A program made the position numbers and the translations under genes. From contig NZ_JACIFP010000001.1 in assembly GCF_014197435.1 (NCBI RefSeq), positions 3,472,001 to 3,536,000 on the forward strand: DNA of 64,000 nt, written 5' to 3'. Shown piece after piece: positions 40,338 through 49,335 of this stretch. The stretch is from Gordonia humi. Its GTDB lineage: Bacteria > Actinomycetota > Actinomycetes > Mycobacteriales > Mycobacteriaceae. The notes beneath the pieces were generated by a model. It saw nothing but the letters and a program-made list of their open reading frames with translations. It did not search any database and was not told where the DNA came from. The stretch's first letter is position 1, and each line of letters opens with the position of its first letter.

Positions 40338-41555
40338 ATGACCGAACTCCGAGACCTCTACATCGATCTGCACCGCCACCCGGAACTATCCGGCTTCGAA
40401 GAGCGCACCGCGGGCGTCGTCGCGACGCAGCTCGCGGACACCGGCTGCGAGGTGATCGAGCACATCGGCGGTCACGGCGTGGCCGGTGTGCTCGCCAACG
40501 GCGACGGCCCCGTCGTCTGGCTGCGCGCGGACATGGACGCTCTACCGGTCAAGGAGGAGACCGGACTGGACTACGCCAGCGAGGTGGTCGCCACCGCCGA
40601 GAACGGTGAGAGCACCCCGGTGATGCACGCGTGCGGCCACGACATGCACGTCACAGCGCTGATCGGCGCGATGCGCGAACTCGCCGGTTCGACCGCGGAC
40701 TGGTCCGGGACGGTGGTCGCGGTGGTCCAGCCCGCCGAGGAGAACCTGTCCGGGGCGCGCGCCATGGTCGCCGACGCGCTGCTCGACCGCGTACCGCGAC
40801 CGGACGTCGTCCTCGGCCAGCACGTCGCACCGGGGCCGGCGGGCATGCTGTTCTACCATCCGGGCGCGACCCTCGCCGCCAGCGACGCCCTGCGGATCAC
40901 GCTCCACGGTCGCGGCGGACACGGTTCACGGCCGGAGACCACCGTCGATCCGGTGGTGATGGCCGCCGCCGTCGTGCTGCGGCTGCAGACGATCGTGGCT
41001 CGCGAGATCCCGGCGACCGATCGCGCGGTGGTGACCGTCGGGACCATGGAGGCGGGCACCAAGAACAACATCATCCCCGACTCGGCGACACTCGGTCTCT
41101 CCGTCCGAACCTACGACGAGCCGACCCGCGCCAAGGTCCTCGACGCGATCGAACGCATCGTGCGAGGTGAGGCCGCCGCGGCGGGCGCCGATCGCGAACC
41201 CGAGATCACCACGATGTACCACTCGCCGCCGACGGTCAACGACGACGCGGCCTTGCGACGGGTCGTCGAGGCGTTCGGCGAGTCGTTCGCGGGCCGGGTG
41301 ATGGAGGTACCGCCGGGCACCGGGTCGGAGGACTTCGGGATCCTGGGAGCCGAAGCCGGTGTGCCGTCGGTGTACTGGTTCCTCGGCGGCGCCGACCCCC
41401 AGTTGTTCGCGCCTCCCGCCGACCTCATGCAGGTCCTCGGCGAGATCCCGTCGAACCACTCCCCCGAATACGCACCGGTCATCGAGCCGACCATCACGAT
41501 GGGCGTCGGCGCACTCGTCTGCGCCGCACGGGCGTGGCTGACCGGCGACGCCTGA
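40338..41555 (+). CDS. M20D-family amidohydrolase / aminoacylase
   Basis: A 405-aa metallopeptidase-fold hydrolase of the HipO/AmaA/IAA-amino-acid-hydrolase group, which removes N-acyl groups from amino acids. Metal-binding motifs: HACGHDMH (about 96-103), EEN with the general-base Glu (about 135-137), the GQHV histidine (about 160) and SNHSPEYAP near residue 375. The dimerisation domain begins at SDALRITLHGRGGHGSRPE. A protein of this type supplies the deacetylase step in the Bacillus S-modified-cysteine pathways, but this copy lies 18 kb from the SAM-IV operon and is paired with the dicarboxylate carrier. Confidence 0.9.
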   Translation: MTELRDLYIDLHRHPELSGFEERTAGVVATQLADTGCEVIEHIGGHGVAGVLANGDGPVVWLRADMDALPVKEETGLDYASEVVATAENGESTPVMHACGHDMHVTALIGAMRELAGSTADWSGTVVAVVQPAEENLSGARAMVADALLDRVPRPDVVLGQHVAPGPAGMLFYHPGATLAASDALRITLHGRGGHGSRPETTVDPVVMAAAVVLRLQTIVAREIPATDRAVVTVGTMEAGTKNNIIPDSATLGLSVRTYDEPTRAKVLDAIERIVRGEAAAAGADREPEITTMYHSPPTVNDDAALRRVVEAFGESFAGRVMEVPPGTGSEDFGILGAEAGVPSVYWFLGGADPQLFAPPADLMQVLGEIPSNHSPEYAPVIEPTITMGVGALVCAARAWLTGDA

Positions 41556-41565
41556 TCGGACTCCG

Positions 41566-41605
41566 GGTTCCCGGTCGGTGCCGAACGCCGTACCGACCGG
41601 GAACC
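41566..41605. terminator. Bidirectional hairpin terminator
   Basis: A perfect 14-bp stem (GGTTCCCGGTCGGT / ACCGACCGGGAACC) with a 12-nt loop lies between the convergent amidohydrolase and fdhF genes. It can serve both strands. Confidence 0.75.
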
Positions 41606-41610
41606 GGGGT

Positions 41611-41652
41611 GACGCGCCCTACTGGACGCCCCCTACTGCACGGCCCCTACTG
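41611..41652. repeat. 14-bp tandem triplication across the fdhF stop codon
   Basis: Three near-identical 14-bp units (41611-41624, 41625-41638, 41639-41652), each ending in CCCTACTG on the plus strand, that is CAGTAGGG on the minus strand. The innermost copy supplies the last codon (CAG) and stop (TAG) of fdhF; the others repeat them out of frame downstream. Confidence 0.75.
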
Positions 41653-44013
41653 GGCAGCGGCGATCCGGACCTGGATGTTCTTCATCAGGGGTTGATCGCT
41701 CTGCGTGCTGTAATCGGCCGCACCGACGAGCGCGTTCATCTCCGGCATGTACCCGGCGGCCGCACCCACGGGCAGGTCGTAGGTGATCGCCCGGTACCGC
41801 GTGAGCGTGCGCGTCGAACCGTCCCGCGAGGTCGACGTGACGTCCACGAACGATCCCTCGCTCAGACCCCGCGCACGCATGTCGTCGGCGTTCATGAACA
41901 CCAGCTCGCGCAGGTTCTTGATACCGCGGTACCGGTCGTCTGCCGAATAGATCGTGGTGTTCCACTGATCGTGCGACCGCATCGTCTGCAACACCAGCAC
42001 GTCGGCGTCATCCGGGATCGCGTTGGGCACCGGCGCATGCGAGAACTCCGCCCTACCGCTCGGAGTCAGGAAGATCCGCTCACGCGCGGGCTGCGGAATC
42101 CGGAATCCCATCGGCTGCCGCACCAACTCGTTGAAGCCCTCGAACCCCGGCAGCACCCGCGACATCGAATCGCGGACCAGATCGTAGTCGGCGACGTACT
42201 CCTCCCACGGCGTCGCGCTGTCGGGCAGCGTCGCCCGCGCCATACCGCCGAGAATCGCCAGTTCCGATCGCAGATGCGGCGAGGCGGGCTTCTTCTTGCC
42301 CATCGACAACTGGACGTTGCTCATCGCGTCCTCCGCGGACACACCCTGCACCCCCGACGCCTGCTCGTCGCGCTCGGTGCGACCCAGACACGGCAGGATC
42401 AGCGCCCTGCGCCCGTGCACGAGGTGACTGCGATTCAGCTTGGTGCTGACCTGCACCGTCAACTCGCAGTTGCGCAATCCCCGCGCCGTGTACTTGGTGT
42501 CCGGCGCGGCCAGCACGAAGTTGCCGCCCAACGCCACGAACACCTTCACCGAGCCGTCGTTCATCCCCTCGATCGTCGCGACCGTGTCCAGACCCGGTGT
42601 ACGCGGACTGACGATGCCGCACTCGGCGTCGAGCGCGGCGAGGAAGCTCTCACTCGGGTTGTGGTCGATGCCGCACGTGCGATTGCCCTGCACATTCGAA
42701 TGACCGCGGATCGGCGACGGCCCGGCGCCCTCACGGCCGATGTTGCCGCGCAACAACAGCAGATTCGAGAACTCGCGGACCGTGTCGACGCCGTGCTCGT
42801 GCTGGGTCACTCCCAGGCACCACGCGATGATGCTGCGCGGCGAGTCCAGATACACCTGCGCGACGGCGCGGATCTGCTCCTCGCTCACCCCCGCCTGCAC
42901 CGACAACTCGTCCCACGTCGCCGCGTCGACCAGCGCGCGGTATTCGTCGAACCCGTCGGTGAACCGAGCGAGGAACTCGTGATCGAGCGCCCCGCCACCC
43001 GGATTCGCGTCCTCGGCCTCGAACACCGCTTTGGCCACACCGCGGATCAGCGCCAGATCACCGCCCGGACGCACCTGCACGTTCATCGTGCTGGTGTCCG
43101 ACGCCCGGAACGTCGCCATCTGACCGATCTCGTGCGGCACGATCGTGCGGGTCGCCGCCGCCTCGGTCATCGGATTGATGTGCACCACCTGCGCGCCGCG
43201 TTTGACCGCGTGCGCGAGCGAGGTCAGCATGCGCGGCGCGTTCGACGCCGCGTTCACCCCGAGGACGAACAGCGCGGTGCACGCGTCCCAGTCGTCGAGC
43301 GACACCGTTCCCTTGCCGGTCGCGATCGACGCCTTCAACGCCCGACCCGACGCCTCGTGACACATGTTCGAGCAGTCCGGGACGTTGTTGGTGCCGAACT
43401 CGCGCGCCCACAACTGGTACATGAACGTCGCCTCGTTCGACAGACGCCCCGAGGTGTAGAACGCCGCCGCATGGGGACTGTCGAGTGCGCGTAGCGCCTC
43501 GCCGACCATCGTGTACGCGTCGTCCCAGCCGATCGGCACGTATCGGTCGGTCGCCGCGTCATAACTCATCGGCTCGGTGAGCCGTCCCTGATCCTCGAGG
43601 TCGTAATCGTTCCACTCCGCCAACTCGGTCACCGTGTGCGCGGCGAAGAACTCACGGTCGACGCGCTTGGGAGTCATCTCCCACGTGACGTGCTTGATGC
43701 CGTTCTCGCAGATGTCGAGCTTCACGCCGTGGTTGTCGTCGGGCCACGCACAGCCCGGGCAGTCGAAACCGCGCACCGGGTGGTTCATCGTCAGCATCGC
43801 CGTCGACCCCTTGAACAGTTCGCGTTCCTTGATGAGCACCTTCGCGACCGACCGCGCGGCGCCCCAAGCCGCGGCCGGATGGTGGTACGGCTTCGACGAC
43901 CACGGCTTCGACGTGGACGGCCCGTATCCGCCCTGGCGGGGGCCGTCGCTCATCAGTCCGGTGAACTCGGACGCCTGCAGTGCCGCGGGCACGCGGTTGG
44001 AGATGTCGGTCAT
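41647..44013 (-). CDS. fdhF: FdhF/YdeP-type molybdopterin oxidoreductase (formate dehydrogenase-like)
   Basis: A 788-aa molybdenum- or tungsten-bis-MGD enzyme of the YdeP/FdhF group. The N-terminal GFDCPGCAWPD motif (Cys85, Cys88) replaces the usual four-Cys Fe-S motif. NNVPDCSNMCHEASG (Cys214, Cys218) lies at the start of the active-site domain; the C-terminal MopB domain includes LVFMNADDMRARGLSEGSFVDVTS. No signal peptide, so cytoplasmic. It follows fdhD by 1 bp. The group is called formate dehydrogenase from homology, but the substrate of YdeP-like enzymes is not firmly established. Confidence 0.88.
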   Translation of the reverse strand: MTDISNRVPAALQASEFTGLMSDGPRQGGYGPSTSKPWSSKPYHHPAAAWGAARSVAKVLIKERELFKGSTAMLTMNHPVRGFDCPGCAWPDDNHGVKLDICENGIKHVTWEMTPKRVDREFFAAHTVTELAEWNDYDLEDQGRLTEPMSYDAATDRYVPIGWDDAYTMVGEALRALDSPHAAAFYTSGRLSNEATFMYQLWAREFGTNNVPDCSNMCHEASGRALKASIATGKGTVSLDDWDACTALFVLGVNAASNAPRMLTSLAHAVKRGAQVVHINPMTEAAATRTIVPHEIGQMATFRASDTSTMNVQVRPGGDLALIRGVAKAVFEAEDANPGGGALDHEFLARFTDGFDEYRALVDAATWDELSVQAGVSEEQIRAVAQVYLDSPRSIIAWCLGVTQHEHGVDTVREFSNLLLLRGNIGREGAGPSPIRGHSNVQGNRTCGIDHNPSESFLAALDAECGIVSPRTPGLDTVATIEGMNDGSVKVFVALGGNFVLAAPDTKYTARGLRNCELTVQVSTKLNRSHLVHGRRALILPCLGRTERDEQASGVQGVSAEDAMSNVQLSMGKKKPASPHLRSELAILGGMARATLPDSATPWEEYVADYDLVRDSMSRVLPGFEGFNELVRQPMGFRIPQPARERIFLTPSGRAEFSHAPVPNAIPDDADVLVLQTMRSHDQWNTTIYSADDRYRGIKNLRELVFMNADDMRARGLSEGSFVDVTSTSRDGSTRTLTRYRAITYDLPVGAAAGYMPEMNALVGAADYSTQSDQPLMKNIQVRIAAAQ

Positions 44014-44014
44014 G

Positions 44015-44872
44015 TCAGCCCCTCACGGTGGTCGGAAGTGGATTGTCGATGCGGTCGGCGTGCGTGTAGACGTTCATGGTGGATCCGCGAAGGAAACCGA
44101 CCAGTGTCAGCCCGGAGTCCTTGGCCAACTGGACGGCCAACGACGACGGCGCCGAGACCGCGGTCAAGACCGGGACTCCGGCCATCACGGCCTTCTGGAC
44201 GAGTTCGAAACTCGCTCGACCGGACACCTGGAGCACGGTGCCGCGCAACGGGAGCCGACCGTTGAGCAGCGCCCAGCCGATCACCTTGTCGACCGCGTTG
44301 TGGCGTCCGACATCCTCGCGGAGCACCAGGAGTTCGCCGGTGGCGGCGTCGAACAGGGCGGCGGCATGCAGCCCGCCGGTCTTGGCGAAGACGGCCTGCG
44401 CCGCGCGCAGCGACTCGGGGAACTCGGCGATCCGGTCGGCGCGCACGACGGTCTCGTCGGCGGTGACGTCGTATGCGGACACGGTGTGCACGGCGTCGAT
44501 GCTGGCCTTGCCGCACACACCGCACGAACTGGTCGTGTAGAAGGATCGCTCGACCTCCGGACGCGGCGGTGCGACGTGCGCGGCGAGCGTGATGTCGAGG
44601 ACGTTGTACGTGTTCTCCTGTCCGCCGGTGCCCGGTCCACCGCAGTGGATCGCCGAGTAGAAGTCGTCGGACCCGGCGATCACGCCTTCGGACACGAGGA
44701 AGCCCGCGGCGAGTTCGACGTCGTGCCCGGGAGTGCGCATCGTGACGACCAGCGGTCGACCCGCGACGCGGATCTCGAGCGGCTCCTCCACGGCGAGCAT
44801 GTCGACACGACGGTCACTGCTCTCGGCAACCGAGACCTTCGTGATCGGCCAGCGCGCGGTGATTCGTCCCAC
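44015..44872 (-). CDS. fdhD: Formate dehydrogenase accessory sulfurtransferase FdhD
   Basis: FdhD carries sulfur from a cysteine desulfurase to the Mo centre of FdhF-type enzymes. About 285 aa from GTG 44872, with [32 protein letters not shown], the SCGVCGKAS motif whose two Cys bind the transferred sulfur, and (F)[30 protein letters not shown] longer GTG start at 44899 is possible, but a TATCCT -10 box lies 7 nt before 44872. Coupled with fdhF downstream. Confidence 0.95.
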   Translation of the reverse strand: MGRITARWPITKVSVAESSDRRVDMLAVEEPLEIRVAGRPLVVTMRTPGHDVELAAGFLVSEGVIAGSDDFYSAIHCGGPGTGGQENTYNVLDITLAAHVAPPRPEVERSFYTTSSCGVCGKASIDAVHTVSAYDVTADETVVRADRIAEFPESLRAAQAVFAKTGGLHAAALFDAATGELLVLREDVGRHNAVDKVIGWALLNGRLPLRGTVLQVSGRASFELVQKAVMAGVPVLTAVSAPSSLAVQLAKDSGLTLVGFLRGSTMNVYTHADRIDNPLPTTVRG

Positions 44873-44879
44873 ACCGTCG

Positions 44880-44885
44880 AGGATA
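44880..44885 (-). promoter_or_regulatory. -10 box of fdhD-fdhF, leaderless
   Basis: TATCCT, 7 nt (CGACGGT), GTG of fdhD at 44872 on the minus strand. It separates fdhD-fdhF from the mod operon upstream. Confidence 0.5.
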
Positions 44886-44956
44886 GTCCGTCCGGGCACG
44901 CCGGATCGGCCCGCCCGTGTCGACTCTCTGTGTCGTCCGGTACCGGGCTGCGCTCG

Positions 44957-46009
44957 TCAGACGCCGACGATCCGCATGCGCTGCGGGATCAGGAGGTACC
45001 GCTGACCGGCCTGCGGCAGCGCACCGCCGCCGAGTCCGATCGCCTCCTCCATCGCGAGTTCGGCCGCCAACCCGATCACGGTGTCGAGTCGGACCACGCC
45101 CGCCTGCACCGACACCGCCGAGAGTTCGACGCCCGGATCCGATCCGGTCGCCGGTGCGGCGGCCACATCGCGCGGTGCGACGATCCCGGCCGCCGCATCG
45201 CCGTCGGCGAGGTCGGCGTCGAGTTCGCCGGCCAACGTCCGACCGTTCACGTCCAGGGCCCCGCCTCGCCACCGCCCCGCGACGACCCCGAACCCGGCGA
45301 GCGCCGCGGTGAAGCTGCGTCGCGGTCGCAACGTCAGATCGGCCGGGGTCCCGTCTTCGACGACCGTCCCCCGATTCATCACCAGACATCGATCCGCCCA
45401 CTGCCACGCATCGGACATCTCGTGCGTCACGAGCACCGCGGTGACTCCGGTGCGGGTGAGTTCGTCGGCCAGGACCTGACGGACGATCGGAGTGCTCTCG
45501 GCGTCCAGTGCGGCGAACGGCTCGTCGAGCAGAATGACCCGGGGCTGGGCGGCGAACGCCCGCGCGATCGCGACCCGCTGCTGCTGTCCGCCCGAGAGCT
45601 GATGCGGCTTCGCACGCGCGCGGTCGGCCAGGCCGATCCGATCGAGCCAGTCGGCGACGATCGCCTGCACCTGCGACCGGCCCGCTCCGTGCGCGCGCGG
45701 CCCGAACGCCAGATTCTGTTCGACGCTCAAGTGCGGGAACAGCCTCGCTCGCTGATCGAGCAGAGCGATGCCGCGCTTGTCCGGAGACAGTCGGACCGAA
45801 CCCGCCCGCTCCAGACATGTCCCGTCGACACTGATCTGCCCGCCGTCGAGCCGGGTCAGTCCCGCGATGCCGCCGAGCACCGTCGACTTGCCGCAGCCGT
45901 TGGGTCCCAGGAGCGCGACGCAACCGCCGGGCTCGACGTCGAAGGCCACCGACACGTCGAGCTGCGACCGGCCGATCCGCGCGTCGACGTTCAACCGTGC
46001 ACCGCTCAT
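44957..46009 (-). CDS. modC: Molybdate ABC transporter ATPase ModC
   Basis: ATPase of the molybdate importer, 350 aa. Walker A GPNGCGKST, Q-loop LLDQRARLFPHLSV, signature LSGGQQQR, Walker B VILLDEPFAALDAES and the H-loop THEMSDAWQWAD. A C-terminal molbindin (Mop/TOBE) domain begins near residue 270 and is expected in ModC. ATG 46009 overlaps the modB stop; the frame upstream is modB antisense-like and was rejected. Confidence 0.95.
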   Translation of the reverse strand: MSGARLNVDARIGRSQLDVSVAFDVEPGGCVALLGPNGCGKSTVLGGIAGLTRLDGGQISVDGTCLERAGSVRLSPDKRGIALLDQRARLFPHLSVEQNLAFGPRAHGAGRSQVQAIVADWLDRIGLADRARAKPHQLSGGQQQRVAIARAFAAQPRVILLDEPFAALDAESTPIVRQVLADELTRTGVTAVLVTHEMSDAWQWADRCLVMNRGTVVEDGTPADLTLRPRRSFTAALAGFGVVAGRWRGGALDVNGRTLAGELDADLADGDAAAGIVAPRDVAAAPATGSDPGVELSAVSVQAGVVRLDTVIGLAAELAMEEAIGLGGGALPQAGQRYLLIPQRMRIVGV

Positions 46010-46794
46010 CGGACCGCGTCCTCGCGCCAGGACCGCAGACCGCACACCACGACCGCGGCGCTGACCAGCAGCAGCAGCGACAGCGCCACCGCCGAGTCCT
46101 GTGTCACGCCGACACCGTTGAACGCGGTGTAGATGGCCAACGGCATGGTGCGGGTGACGCCCTGTGCATTGCCCGCGAACAGCGCCGTCGCCCCGAACTC
46201 ACCGAGCGCCCTCGCGAAACTCAACACCGTGCCCGCCACCAGCCCCGGCATCACCAGCGGCAACGTGACCCGTGACAGCACCCGCCACCGACCGGCGCCG
46301 AGTGTGGCGGCGATCTGCTCGTGCGAGATCCCCGACGTCCGCAACGCACCCTCCAGGGTGATCACGAAGAACGGCAGTGCCACGAACGACTGCGCCACCA
46401 CGACGGCGGCCGTCGTGTACGGCAGGCTGTATCCACTCCATTCGAAGATCGGTCTGCCGATCAGTCCCGATCTGCCCAACAGCGACAGGAGCGCGAGACC
46501 GCCGACCATCGGCGGCAGCACGAGCGGCACCAGCACCAGGGTCCGCAGGACCGACGCCGTCCGGCGCCCGGTCCGCCCGATCAGCAACGCCATCGGCAGG
46601 CCGACCACCACACAGACCACCGTCGCGCACGCCGCCGTGCCCAGGGAGAGCCCGAGCGCGGTCATCGACTCCGACGAGAACAGGTCGTCGCCGAGGGTCT
46701 CCCACCGCACGCGGGACACCAGCCCCACGATGGGCAGCAGCAGGAGTGCGAACCCGATCAGCGCCAGAAGATAGAGCGGACGAGGCAGTCTCAC
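46006..46794 (-). CDS. modB: Molybdate ABC transporter permease ModB
   Basis: A 262-aa membrane permease with about six helices and the ATPase-contact EAA-type loop AATLGAGRWRVLSRVTLPL. RALGEFGATALFAGN near residue 195 is typical of ModB/CysT permeases. It overlaps modA (upstream) and modC (downstream) by 4 bp each. Confidence 0.94.
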   Translation of the reverse strand: MRLPRPLYLLALIGFALLLLPIVGLVSRVRWETLGDDLFSSESMTALGLSLGTAACATVVCVVVGLPMALLIGRTGRRTASVLRTLVLVPLVLPPMVGGLALLSLLGRSGLIGRPIFEWSGYSLPYTTAAVVVAQSFVALPFFVITLEGALRTSGISHEQIAATLGAGRWRVLSRVTLPLVMPGLVAGTVLSFARALGEFGATALFAGNAQGVTRTMPLAIYTAFNGVGVTQDSAVALSLLLLVSAAVVVCGLRSWREDAVR

Positions 46795-47564
46795 GCAGGC
46801 CCGAACCCGTACTGCTTGAGGATCTTCTGGCCCTCCGCGGAGAGCACGAAGTCGGCGAACGCCTTCGCGGCCTCCGGCGAGGGCGCATTCTTCGGAACGA
46901 CGATCGGGTAACGGTTGATCGCGTCGTCGGCGTTCGGCAGGGTCACACCCTCGAGCTTGTCGCCCGCGGCGGCGACGTCGGTCGCGTACACCAGACCGGC
47001 ATCGGCCTCACCGTTGGCGATGCGCGTCACGACGCTCGTGACGTTGGTCTCCTCGCTCACGGCCTTGACATCGATGTTCGCCGCCTTCAGCAGTTTCTGC
47101 GACGCGCTGCCGCACGGCACCTCCGGCGCGCACAGCACCGTGGTCACGTCCGGCTTCGCCAGATCCGCGAGCGTGGTGATGTGCTTCGGGTTGCCCGGGG
47201 CCACCGCGATCTCCATCGTGTTGGTCGCGAAGATGCTCCCCTTGTCGCTGAGCCCGGCCTCGGTGACCGGATCCAGGCTCGACTCGTTGGCGAAGGCGAT
47301 CACGTCGACGTCGGCGCCTTCGACGATCTGTTTGGCCAGTGCCTGCGAACCGTCGTAGACGATCGGCGCCACCGTGTACTCCGGGTGCGCCTTGGTGAAC
47401 GCCGCCGAGAGATCGTCGAAGGACCCCTGCAACGACGCCGCGGCGAAGATCGTGATCTTGGCATCGCTCGACCCGTCGGCCTTGTCGTCGTTGCTGCCGC
47501 ACGCGGCCAGGATCAACGCGAGCAGCGCCAGCAGCGCCGCCGACACCCGTGCAGTTCTACTCAT
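46791..47564 (-). CDS. modA: Molybdate-binding lipoprotein ModA
   Basis: A 257-aa periplasmic-type binding protein anchored through lipobox LAAC (Cys22). FAAASLQGSFDDLSAAF at the start of the mature protein, VYDGSQALAKQI and FVLSAEGQKILKQYGFGP at the C terminus are family hallmarks. The ATG overlaps the stop of the regulator gene. It feeds molybdate to ModB/ModC for the cofactor genes downstream. Confidence 0.96.
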   Translation of the reverse strand: MSRTARVSAALLALLALILAACGSNDDKADGSSDAKITIFAAASLQGSFDDLSAAFTKAHPEYTVAPIVYDGSQALAKQIVEGADVDVIAFANESSLDPVTEAGLSDKGSIFATNTMEIAVAPGNPKHITTLADLAKPDVTTVLCAPEVPCGSASQKLLKAANIDVKAVSEETNVTSVVTRIANGEADAGLVYATDVAAAGDKLEGVTLPNADDAINRYPIVVPKNAPSPEAAKAFADFVLSAEGQKILKQYGFGPA

Positions 47565-47974
47565 CGGTCGTTCTCCTTGTCCGACGGGGTCTCCACGATC
47601 ACCGTCGTAGCTTTGACGCTCGCGGTCGCGAGCGATCCGACTTCCAGACCGAGTTCCCGGACCGCCTCGGTCGACATCAACGACACGATGCGGTGGGGTC
47701 CGCAGCGCATCTCGACCTGAGACATGACCGTGTCGCTGACGACGCCGGTCACGATCCCGACGAGGCGGTTGCGCGCACTCGACGCACGGTCGACGGGATC
47801 GTCGGGCGCCTGCGCACCGTCGACGAGGAAGCGAGCCAGCTCGGCCCCGTCGACGACTGCGCGCCCGGCCTCGTCCCGATGCGATGAGAGCTTGCCCGCA
47901 TCGATCCAGCGACGGACCGTGTCGTCGCTGACACCGAGAAGGGAAGCCGCACGGCTGATCCGGAATTCAGTCAC
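47561..47974 (-). CDS. HTH plus molbindin (TOBE) regulator, ModE-like
   Basis: A 137-aa protein. The first 50 residues form a MerR/excisionase-type helix-turn-helix (ISRAASLLGVSDDTVRRWIDAGKL), the last 70 a single molybdopterin/molybdate-binding Mop domain (RNRLVGIVTGVVSDTVMSQVEMRCG... SLMSTEAVRELGL). This is the actinobacterial alternative to ModE; it probably senses molybdate and regulates its own operon. GTG 47974 is chosen because TAATCT lies 7 nt upstream; the further upstream Met would place the start inside the promoter. First gene of the operon with modABC. Confidence 0.85.
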   Translation of the reverse strand: MTEFRISRAASLLGVSDDTVRRWIDAGKLSSHRDEAGRAVVDGAELARFLVDGAQAPDDPVDRASSARNRLVGIVTGVVSDTVMSQVEMRCGPHRIVSLMSTEAVRELGLEVGSLATASVKATTVIVETPSDKENDR

Positions 47975-47981
47975 GATTGGG

Positions 47982-47987
47982 AGATTA
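47982..47987 (-). promoter_or_regulatory. -10 box of the regulator-modABC operon, leaderless
   Basis: TAATCT, 7 nt (CCCAATC), GTG at 47974 on the minus strand. Confidence 0.55.
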
Positions 47988-48006
47988 TCACCGCGTTCAC
48001 GGGACA

Positions 48007-48017
48007 ATTTCCGAAAT
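48007..48017. promoter_or_regulatory. Inverted repeat ATTTCcGAAAT upstream of the mod promoter
   Basis: 5-bp arms around one central base, at about -33 to -43 relative to the predicted mod TSS, in an unusually AT-rich patch. Candidate operator for the HTH-molbindin regulator. Confidence 0.35.
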
Positions 48018-48178
48018 ATCTCCGTGTTTCAGGAGAGCGTGCCGCCCGACGACGAGTCCGATCCGCGATCGCCGGCCCGGCGTCGCCCTCACCTCGCACG
48101 CAGGCGTGTCCGCACTCGTCGAGGACGGGTCGCCGCACCTCCCGTCGGGCTCCCGTTCTGGCATGATCGCGAGTCCGT

Positions 48179-48189
48179 TATGTCACATA
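48179..48189. promoter_or_regulatory. Inverted repeat TATGTcACATA upstream of moeZ
   Basis: 5-bp arms around one central base, about 70 bp upstream of the predicted moeZ TSS. It resembles the TATGT/ACATA flavour of ModE boxes, but is not identical to the repeat at 48007, so a shared regulator is uncertain. Confidence 0.3.
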
Positions 48190-48246
48190 TAGACCGTGAG
48201 TTCCGGACTCGCTCGCCGCGGCGGGTCCGGCCGTCGATCACCGCGT

Positions 48247-48252
48247 TAACCT
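48247..48252 (+). promoter_or_regulatory. -10 box of the moeZ operon, leaderless
   Basis: TAACCT, 6 nt (GAGACC), ATG of moeZ at 48259. There is no Shine-Dalgarno. Confidence 0.6.
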
Positions 48253-48258
48253 GAGACC

Positions 48259-49335
48259 ATGCCCGTTCCGCCCCTCGTCGCTCCCGCGCTCTCGATTCCC
48301 CCCGACGAGACGCTGCGCGCGGCGCGCCAGATCCGGCTCCCCGAGATCGGGGACGTCGGCCAGCGGCGACTGGCCGCGGCACGCGTCTGTGTCATCGGGG
48401 CGGGCGGCCTCGGCTCCCCGGTCCTTCTCTATCTGGCCTCCGCCGGCGTGGGGACCATCGGCATCGTCGACGACGACACCGTCGACGCGTCGAACCTCCA
48501 GCGCCAGATCGTGTTCGGCCGTGACGATGTCGGTGCGTTCAAGGCCGCGGTCGCCGCCGACCGGGTGCGCGCGCTGTCTCCGCACACCGAGGTGGTCGAG
48601 CATCGCGAACACCTCGACGCCGACAACGCGGCGGACGTGTTCGACGGGTATCACCTGGTGATCGACGGCAGCGACAGTTTCGACACCCGTTATACCGTCG
48701 CCGACACCTGCGCAGACCTGGGCATACCGCTCGTGTGGGGTTCGGTGCTGCGGTTCGACGCGCAGGCCACCGTGTTCTGGTCGGCCCCGCCCGTCGGCGC
48801 ACCGATCACCCTGCGCGACGTGTTCCCCGCCCCGCCTCCGGCGGGTGAGGTGCCCAACTGCGCCGAAGCCGGCGTCCTGGGTGCGCTCTGCGGACAACTC
48901 GGCGGCATCCTGGTGACCGAGGCGGTGAAGCTCGTCTGCGGTTTCGGCGAACCCCTCGTGGGCAGGATGCTCGTGCTGGACGCCCTCGGATCGCGGACCG
49001 ACGAGGTGCCCCTGACCCCGGCGGCGCCGACCACCGCGATCGGACGGGTACACGTCGACGACCTGCCGTCGACGGACGCGACCACCCTGATCGACGTGCG
49101 TCGCCCCGACGAGACGGCCGCCGGAGTGATTCCCGGCGCGGTGACGGTGCCGCTGGACGACCTGCTCGCCGACGCCGCCGCCGTGCCGGTCGCCGGGATC
49201 ACCGTCGTCTACTGCGGGCAGGGCCCGCGCGCCCGCGCCGCGGTGCACGCTCTGGCCGCGCATCATCCCGGCGCCGACCTGCGCATCCTCCTCGGCGGAT
49301 ATGCCGCCTGGTCTGAAAGGAACATCTCAAGGTGA
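48259..49335 (+). CDS. moeZ: Adenylyltransferase/sulfurtransferase MoeZ-type (ThiF-like plus rhodanese)
   Basis: Activates the C-terminal Gly of MoaD-like sulfur carriers by adenylation and delivers sulfur. 358 aa: E1-type domain with GAGGLGSPVLLYLASAGVG (about 47-65), RQI(V)FG..D.G..K and IDGSDSFDTRY, then PNCAEAGVLG with the crossover Cys; a C-terminal rhodanese domain (about 260-358) has the sulfur-accepting Cys in VYCGQGPRARA. The CXXC zinc pairs of E. coli MoeB are absent, as far as I recall also in mycobacterial MoeZ. The stop overlaps moeA. Confidence 0.9.
   Translation: MPVPPLVAPALSIPPDETLRAARQIRLPEIGDVGQRRLAAARVCVIGAGGLGSPVLLYLASAGVGTIGIVDDDTVDASNLQRQIVFGRDDVGAFKAAVAADRVRALSPHTEVVEHREHLDADNAADVFDGYHLVIDGSDSFDTRYTVADTCADLGIPLVWGSVLRFDAQATVFWSAPPVGAPITLRDVFPAPPPAGEVPNCAEAGVLGALCGQLGGILVTEAVKLVCGFGEPLVGRMLVLDALGSRTDEVPLTPAAPTTAIGRVHVDDLPSTDATTLIDVRRPDETAAGVIPGAVTVPLDDLLADAAAVPVAGITVVYCGQGPRARAAVHALAAHHPGADLRILLGGYAAWSERNISR

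Noticed and set aside
43634..46132. An 832-codon plus-strand frame across fdhD and modC
   Set aside because: It lies opposite complete, motif-bearing genes and has no motif of its own.
48259..49335. Loss of MoeB zinc cysteines as a sign of a defective enzyme
   Set aside because: The crossover Cys and rhodanese Cys are intact, and to my recollection actinobacterial MoeZ proteins commonly lack the zinc pairs.
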